Source of the DNA: Saprospiraceae bacterium
Lineage (GTDB): Bacteria; Bacteroidota; Bacteroidia; Chitinophagales; Saprospiraceae
Assembly: GCA_029262975.1 (NCBI GenBank)
Contig: JAJCYJ010000739.1
Coordinates: forward strand, 1 to 11,216
DNA length: 11,216 nucleotides
Direction of reading: 5' to 3'
Below, in pieces: positions 7,301 through 11,216 of the stretch. The notes beneath the pieces are model-generated. The model worked only from the letters and a program-made list of their open reading frames with translations. It made no database searches and was not told the DNA's origin. Position 1 is the first letter of the stretch, and the number at the start of each line of letters is the position of its first letter. Position numbers and translations under genes: made by a program.

Positions 7301-8748
7301 CGGCTGAACTAAGGGCTCCGACAGCGGATGCAGGACCAGATCAATTGAATGTCGAATGTGGTGCAGATGTCATCCTCGATGGTTCAGGTTCAATTTCATG
7401 GAATAGCCTCCCTTTGACTTATACATGGTTTGCCAATGGAATCGAAATCGCAACTGGAGTTAATCCAGTTATAAATCTTGGACCAGGAGTACATGTTGTG
7501 ACCCTAATTGTTGCGGACGCTAATGGTACTGATTCTGATAATGTCCTCATCGTTCAACTTGTTGATGTAGAAAAACCTGTACCTATCTGCAAAGATATTA
7601 CCGTCTTTCTTGATGGTGCGGGCAATCAGTCCATTGTCGCTTCAGATGTTGATAATGGCAGCTTCGATATCTGTGGTGCTATCACATTGAGTGTATCTCA
7701 AACAGATTTTGATTGTTCTGATGTGGGAAATCCCGTCACTGTGTTTCTTACCGTAACAGATGAAGTTGGTTTGGACAGTGTATGCTCAGCGATCGTGACA
7801 GTCGTAGACGATGTTCCTCCGACAGCTATCTGTAAGAATATTACAATCGAACTAAATCAAAATGGTGATACTCAAGCCACCATCACAGCTGGTGATATAG
7901 ATAATGGAAGTAATGATGCTTGTGGAATAGCCGGAATAAATGCCTCAAAGACAGTTTTCACATGTGCAGACCTGGGAGATAATTCAGTTAAGCTTACTGT
8001 AACAGATGTTAATGGAAACGTGAATACTTGCACATCTACTGTTACAGTTCTTGATGTAACTCCACCTGTGATAACAACCAAGAGTTCAGTATCCTTATGG
8101 CCACCTAATGGTAAATATGTGAATTTTGACATGTCTGATATGGTCGCTTCGATCACAGACAATTGCGACAATGGAATAACCCTCTCTGATGTAGTAATTA
8201 CTTCTGGCACCAGTGATGAACCGGAAAATGGTTCAGGTGATGGCAATACTGTGGATGATATTTTAATAGCTCAAGATTGTAATTCTGTTCAAGTAAGAAG
8301 TGAAAGAAAAGGCAATGGAAATGGGCGCGTATATACCATTCATTTTGAAGTATCTGATGCAAGTGGAAATACTACACCTGCATCATACATAATTACTGTT
8401 CCCAAAAATCAGAACGGCTCTTCCGCTGAAGATGATGGTGTAGCCTATACCGAGACATGTGGAGCATCATTCAGGCCTTCATCAACTAAAATCAGTAATC
8501 TTAAATACATAGTCACGCCTAATCCGGCATCTGATCTGATTTATTTAAACCTAAGTTCATTCGATCAGAATCAGGCACTATATGAAATATTTGATATATC
8601 AGGAAAAAGAGTGTTGAGCAATTCATTGAATATTCAAAGTGGCCCATCGCAAAGCATCAATATTTCAGAACTCGCAAATGGCACGTATCATCTAGTAATC
8701 AGACAAAATGATGTTCAAATAAATACAACTTTTGTTAAAGTACATTAA
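4387..8748 (+). CDS. Large secreted multidomain protein: seven DUF11-like repeats, PKD, HYR-like domains, T9SS type A sorting domain
   Basis: From the ATG at 4387 the product is 1453 residues. A signal peptide (basic start, hydrophobic residues 11-24, likely cut after GIS28) leads into seven DUF11-like Ig-fold repeats of about 124-146 residues, starting near residues 30, 158, 290, 431, 577, 711 and 846. Then come a PKD domain (977-1060, TADAGPDQ and LDGSGS), two HYR-like domains with four Cys each (1062-1142 and 1143-1224), a domain with SLWPPNGKY and SDEPENGSGDG (1225-1342), and a T9SS type A sorting domain (1373-1453, VTPNPASD, FDISGKRV, ELANGTYHLVIRQ). No catalytic domain is visible, so a structural, adhesive or surface-layer role is likely; this is inference. 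The reading frame stays open upstream to a TTG at 4276, but that start would put 37 unrelated residues before the signal peptide, so ATG 4387 is preferred. It is flanked by a divergent promoter region and a strong terminator, so it is probably transcribed alone. Confidence 0.9.
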   Translation: MNCINFFGRYSSIAFTIIFSLVLTSGISQLTFEQSFTPATIGPGGTTTLSFKITNNFSTTAAENLAFTNTLPPELMIASLANGSTTCPSGQLAAPANGSTISFSNGRLGALKSCNIAVNVTSSTIGGPYTNTTGDLTSNIGNHGTSAADLTVDGNRPGFSKSFSPSTISPGASSRLVFTIDNTANNSDLRSIGFVDDFPGNLIVASPSNATTTCAVAWNPSPGAHSVGASGNALAVVAAGQSCTLEVDVTSPTSSSFRNISQELFSSITFNSADLSSGIAVADLNVQNQVLTKSFTDDPVAPGASVILQFTLNNLDAINSGRPGFGDYEDMTFTDDLEAVLPGTDDLIFDNMISNTCGGNLTGMGTDLISFDGATLTPGESCMIRVSLGIHGNTPTGSYLNTTSPISYTVGGVPVSGNTASDNLVLRSDPILTKEFLDVTNQTPDPVVAGGEDVLLRFTIQNTSPLNTASNISFVDDLTKILPFPIVASAVTPNPPCGAGSSFTLVSLATERQGLALTGGELAGGDNCSFDVTLTLPIDITQGEYTNTTEEIFATVNNEQVTGKPATDVLLVATAPSLVKVFSANQIAPGDQVDLTFTLEHGNNAPGPASSIEFTDDLGSLITGLASDGNLSTGTCNGSLTENLGVLSYSGGSLPVDGGCSFTVTLNVPANAPSGQYINITSDVTAIVTAGGGNVNVVNVPSSDVLEVLSLTLDKEFINDPVLPGNATTLRFTIQNETDQSVTNIAFTDDLDDVISGMTASGLPANNVCGLGSQLVASAGSTFLNFSGGNIPANGSCTFDVTVNVPPGTEEAEYGNLTSVVTADVNGQPVTAPSAEAGLLVAAPNLLTIGKTFTPGQAEQGSVVSLDFNISFEGGATATNISFTDDLNAALSGLVATGLPASVCNGGTISGSSIISMTGGSLAPGTSCAFSVSVTIPANAAVGGYTNTTGIVTADNISGNSASANLQVLQSSAELRAPTADAGPDQLNVECGADVILDGSGSISWNSLPLTYTWFANGIEIATGVNPVINLGPGVHVVTLIVADANGTDSDNVLIVQLVDVEKPVPICKDITVFLDGAGNQSIVASDVDNGSFDICGAITLSVSQTDFDCSDVGNPVTVFLTVTDEVGLDSVCSAIVTVVDDVPPTAICKNITIELNQNGDTQATITAGDIDNGSNDACGIAGINASKTVFTCADLGDNSVKLTVTDVNGNVNTCTSTVTVLDVTPPVITTKSSVSLWPPNGKYVNFDMSDMVASITDNCDNGITLSDVVITSGTSDEPENGSGDGNTVDDILIAQDCNSVQVRSERKGNGNGRVYTIHFEVSDASGNTTPASYIITVPKNQNGSSAEDDGVAYTETCGASFRPSSTKISNLKYIVTPNPASDLIYLNLSSFDQNQALYEIFDISGKRVLSNSLNIQSGPSQSINISELANGTYHLVIRQNDVQINTTFVKVH
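4474..7293 (+). repeat. Array of seven tandem DUF11-like domain repeats (protein level)
   Basis: Units begin near 4474, 4858, 5254, 5677, 6115, 6517 and 6922. Each has a lead strand of the type LTKSF or LDKEF, a PG turn followed by LxFTI, an F-[TV]-D-D-[LF] motif (repeats 2-7; repeat 1 reads FTNTL), a Cys in the middle, a GGxL-xxGxSC segment with a second Cys, then V-P and Y-x-N-[TI]-[TS]. The copies are clearly diverged in DNA, so this is an old domain duplication rather than a recent tandem repeat. Repeats 5, 6 and 7 still share the identical 12 bases TTTACAGATGAT at 6226, 6625 and 7033, hinting that they are the closest copies. Confidence 0.85.
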
Positions 8749-8771
8749 AGGATATCTTATTGTTTACATAT

Positions 8772-8807
8772 AAAAAGCCCTTCGTATTTTAGTATGAAGG
8801 GCTTTTT
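8772..8807. terminator. Strong intrinsic terminator after the large T9SS-cargo gene
   Basis: AAAAAGCCCTTC (8772-8783) pairs perfectly with GAAGGGCTTTTT (8796-8807), a 12-base stem that can extend three more pairs inward (one of them G-U) around a six-base loop, TTTTAG. The 3' arm ends in five T. It begins 24 bases after the TAA stop at 8746-8748. The symmetrical A and T runs would also work on the minus strand, but no minus-strand gene reads into it here. Confidence 0.9.
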
Positions 8808-8929
8808 AAATCTTATCATAAAATCGCTTACATTTATAAGTAAAGATTCTATCTATTATTATTGAATATTTGTACGTGCAATCAACTTATTATTCAAGTA
8901 CAAACCAATTCGAATTCCCAACTTGTAAT

Positions 8930-8937
8930 TAATTTTG
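8930..8937 (+). promoter_or_regulatory. Candidate Bacteroidota -7 promoter box for the CRTAC1-family gene
   Basis: TAATTTTG matches the TAnnTTTG -7 consensus of the Bacteroidota housekeeping sigma factor exactly. It lies 32 bases before the ATG at 8970 and after the preceding terminator, giving a leader of roughly 25 bases. The -33 side is weak: TTCG at 8909-8912, 17 bases upstream, is the nearest approximation to TTTG. In DNA this AT-rich a chance match is possible. Confidence 0.4.
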
Positions 8938-8969
8938 ATTTTGAATTTATTGTGAACAGAACTATTCTT

Positions 8970-11216
8970 ATGATGAAATATATATTTTTCGGTTTTTGTT
9001 TTTCAGTACTATCCTTTACTATCGTACAGGCACAACCTGAAAATACCGGATCCTATCAGGTAATCCTTGAGTCTATAGGAGCATTAGAGTCTACTAAAGA
9101 TCCAAAATGCCATGCCACAGCAAGCCGGCTTGAAAACTTTATGTTTGGCACCCCACTTACTGACGAAGCAAGGGAGTACAGAATTGAATTCCAAAAAGAT
9201 CTGGTGCGCCATATATGGGAGAAAGCTTCTGCTGCTGGAACACAAGAAGAAATCTCCGTGGATTTGCTAAACAGGATAAGTGATGAATCAATTACTTTCA
9301 TTGTTAAAGACAGTGAATGGTATCTTGGTCTTACCAATGGTCTTACAATAAATATCAGCCAAAGGGATTATGATCATTATGCTTCTGTCGCTTATAGTCT
9401 TCGGGCTATTCTGGCAGTACAACAGGAAGATATGTTTGGAGAAAGAAAACTTAATCCTCTAAGCGATGAAGCCGTTAAACAATTAAAATTTATTGTGGAC
9501 ATTATCTCAATTGGCACATTAAAATTGGCAGATCTTCAGGCCCGGCAAAATGATCGATATGAAATTCAAATTCCAAATTTAAAATATGCCTGGTCTCTCA
9601 TTTCTGATATCTCAGTAGAGGATAACCAGGTCGAAGAAAAATTACACCCTTCAACTTATGATCTTACAATGGCTGTGATCGCCCTTAAGCTGGCCTCTTA
9701 TAAAGAATATAACCAGTTGAGTCAAAAATTATTTTTGAGAAATGTACAGGTTTATTTTGCACAAGTACCATGGCCTCAGGATTCAGTTGAAAATTTAAAG
9801 TTGACTTCAACATTTCAAGATGTCATGTTAACTTTTACTTCCAAACTCTTTCTTGATGCACAAGCTTTGGCATTAGCAGACAAGCAAAACTTTATCCGTC
9901 AAAAAGATGTAAGAATTTCGCTTCAAAAATTATTACCCCATTCTGTAAATGAATTTGAAGATGTTACCTTTTTTAACAAGCTGGGTAAAGACAAGAGCAT
10001 CACTATAGAGTCCTATGACCTGGATGCCTTCAGGGATAGTGGAGTACATTGGAATTATTTGGAATACGCCATCAGAAGATCTGTAGATGACCTTCTTATT
10101 GAGGCGGACCCACATGCTATGGAATTGCTTGTTGAAGGTATTGCTCAAATGGGCGTTTTGGTATGGAGGGTTGCTGGTACTGAGGCTAAAACAGAAAAAG
10201 CAGAGATACTGAATGTTGAGCATCTCAATACAGCTTTTACAAAAATTAAAAACCTATCAAATAAGACCACCAACCAAGTTGACGATACGGAATTAGTAAG
10301 TACAGAAAATAATTCTATTAAATCGTCATTTTTGAAAAACGAAAATCTCTTTATTGATGTCACTGCCCAATCTGGAATTAATTTTGAACACAGAACATCT
10401 GATTGGCTTAATCGACAAATAAGAAGTTATGTGCTTGAGAGTGAAGAGAATATTGCCAGACTTTCAATTCCTCCCGCATTTGGTGGAGGCGGCGTAGCCG
10501 CTGAAGATGTCAACCAGGACGGCTATCCGGATATCTTAATATTAGGAGGGAAAGGGATCAAACTATTTTTAAACAACGGTGATAAGTCATTTACAGATTT
10601 TACAGAAAAATCCGGATTATTATGGACGCGGGCGGATGGCACTTTCGGGGAACCAAGACAACCCATAATTGCAGATTTTGATAATGATGGGTTGAAAGAC
10701 GTATTCATTTCTTATGTAAACGAAAATCATAAAATCTATAAAGGGCTTGGTAACGGCCAATTTAATGACTTCTCGTTACATTCTAATCTTGGCGGCACGG
10801 ATTTAATTGGGGGGCCTTGTACTGCGTTGGACTTTGATCAAGATGGACTCCTCGATTTGTATATTGGCTATTTTGGCAACTACCTTCAAGGAGAGCTGCC
10901 TACCTTAAAAAGACACAATACAAATGGCAGTCCAAACAAACTTTTCAAAAACACCGGAAATTTTAAGTTTTCAGATGTAACTGAAGATAGCGGTGTTGAC
11001 AATGCTGGTTGGACCCAGGCAGTAGGTCATGCTGATATAAATAATGACGGTTGGCAAGATATTATAGTGGGCAATGACTTTGGAGTCAACGCCTATTATA
11101 TAAACAACAAAGATGGCTCCTTCACAGATAAGAGTGTAGAATTAGGTGTAGATAAACCTTCCTATACGATGAATATAGGATTTACAGATTTGAATAATGA
11201 TGATCTTCCGGATTTC
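8970..11216 (+). CDS. Secreted CRTAC1-family FG-GAP/VCBS repeat protein with uncharacterised N-terminal region (3' end outside window)
   Basis: An open frame of 749 codons runs from ATG 8970 to the window edge with no stop. A signal peptide (MMKYIFFGFCFSVLS, likely cut after VQA21) shows export. Residues about 40-425 look mainly helical and match no family I can name; KDPKCHATASRLENFMFG (43-60) is its most distinctive segment. A polar linker (about 425-458) leads to NLFIDVTAQSGINFEH, the typical opening of a CRTAC1 beta-propeller. Five calcium-binding DxNxDGxxD-type loops follow at residues 513-521, 569-577, 621-629, 689-697 and 740-748; the fifth has Asp in place of Gly. CRTAC1 proteins usually end in an ASPIC/UnbV domain, which would lie beyond the window, as would any T9SS sorting domain. 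No enzymatic residues are recognisable; a surface binding or carbohydrate-related role is possible but unproven. A second in-frame ATG at 8973 is an equal start candidate. The gene is preceded by a terminator and its own candidate promoter. Confidence 0.87.
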   Translation, partial: MMKYIFFGFCFSVLSFTIVQAQPENTGSYQVILESIGALESTKDPKCHATASRLENFMFGTPLTDEAREYRIEFQKDLVRHIWEKASAAGTQEEISVDLLNRISDESITFIVKDSEWYLGLTNGLTINISQRDYDHYASVAYSLRAILAVQQEDMFGERKLNPLSDEAVKQLKFIVDIISIGTLKLADLQARQNDRYEIQIPNLKYAWSLISDISVEDNQVEEKLHPSTYDLTMAVIALKLASYKEYNQLSQKLFLRNVQVYFAQVPWPQDSVENLKLTSTFQDVMLTFTSKLFLDAQALALADKQNFIRQKDVRISLQKLLPHSVNEFEDVTFFNKLGKDKSITIESYDLDAFRDSGVHWNYLEYAIRRSVDDLLIEADPHAMELLVEGIAQMGVLVWRVAGTEAKTEKAEILNVEHLNTAFTKIKNLSNKTTNQVDDTELVSTENNSIKSSFLKNENLFIDVTAQSGINFEHRTSDWLNRQIRSYVLESEENIARLSIPPAFGGGGVAAEDVNQDGYPDILILGGKGIKLFLNNGDKSFTDFTEKSGLLWTRADGTFGEPRQPIIADFDNDGLKDVFISYVNENHKIYKGLGNGQFNDFSLHSNLGGTDLIGGPCTALDFDQDGLLDLYIGYFGNYLQGELPTLKRHNTNGSPNKLFKNTGNFKFSDVTEDSGVDNAGWTQAVGHADINNDGWQDIIVGNDFGVNAYYINNKDGSFTDKSVELGVDKPSYTMNIGFTDLNNDDLPDF

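Noticed and set aside
4812..8246. Several minus-strand open frames opposite the repeat array
   Set aside because: The Gly/Ala/Thr-rich coding strand is poor in antisense stops, which produces such frames by chance; similar ones recur at matching places in different repeats.
9056..9337. Minus-strand open frame of 93 codons opposite the CRTAC1-family gene
   Set aside because: It lies wholly inside a well-supported gene on the other strand, has no recognisable domain, and its neighbourhood shows no promoter or terminator for it.
9933..10363. Two overlapping minus-strand open frames inside the CRTAC1-family gene
   Set aside because: They overlap each other and the real coding frame, and show no protein-like composition or motif.

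Overview
This window looks like chromosomal DNA from a member of the Bacteroidota, perhaps a Saprospiria-like or related marine or soil lineage. The lineage call within the phylum is only an impression. The evidence is two complete secreted proteins ending in type IX secretion system (T9SS) type A sorting domains, a large CRTAC1-type FG-GAP protein, AT-rich DNA, no visible Shine-Dalgarno sequences, and one exact match to the Bacteroidota -7 promoter box (TAnnTTTG).

Layout. (1) Positions 1-2396, plus strand: the 3' end of a PAPS-dependent sulfotransferase gene, followed after 11 bases by a two-domain glycosyltransferase (GT2 plus GT4-like GT-B). This is probably the tail of a surface-polysaccharide operon making a sulfated glycan. 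(2) Positions 2449-2484: a hairpin terminator that can serve both converging genes. (3) Positions 2499-4211, minus strand: a secreted stalk-like protein with G-I-G-T repeats, a peptidase S74 intramolecular chaperone with its Ser/Lys dyad, a coiled coil and a T9SS sorting domain. (4) Positions 4212-4386: a divergent intergenic region. (5) Positions 4387-8748, plus strand: a 1453-residue secreted protein with seven DUF11-like repeats, a PKD domain, HYR-like domains, a WPPN-type domain and a T9SS sorting domain. (6) Positions 8772-8807: a strong hairpin terminator. (7) Positions 8970-11216, plus strand: the first 749 codons of a secreted CRTAC1-family protein whose N-terminal region of about 450 residues I do not recognise; the gene runs off the window.

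How the genes relate. The sulfotransferase and glycosyltransferase are likely co-transcribed and act on one cytoplasmic glycan pathway. The other three genes are separate transcription units for exported proteins, two of them clear T9SS cargo that would end up on the cell surface or be released. No RNA gene, insertion sequence, CRISPR array, prophage or defence system was seen. The least ordinary items are the order of S74 and T9SS domains in one protein, the regular cysteine pair in all seven repeats, and the uncharacterised N-terminal half of the CRTAC1 protein.
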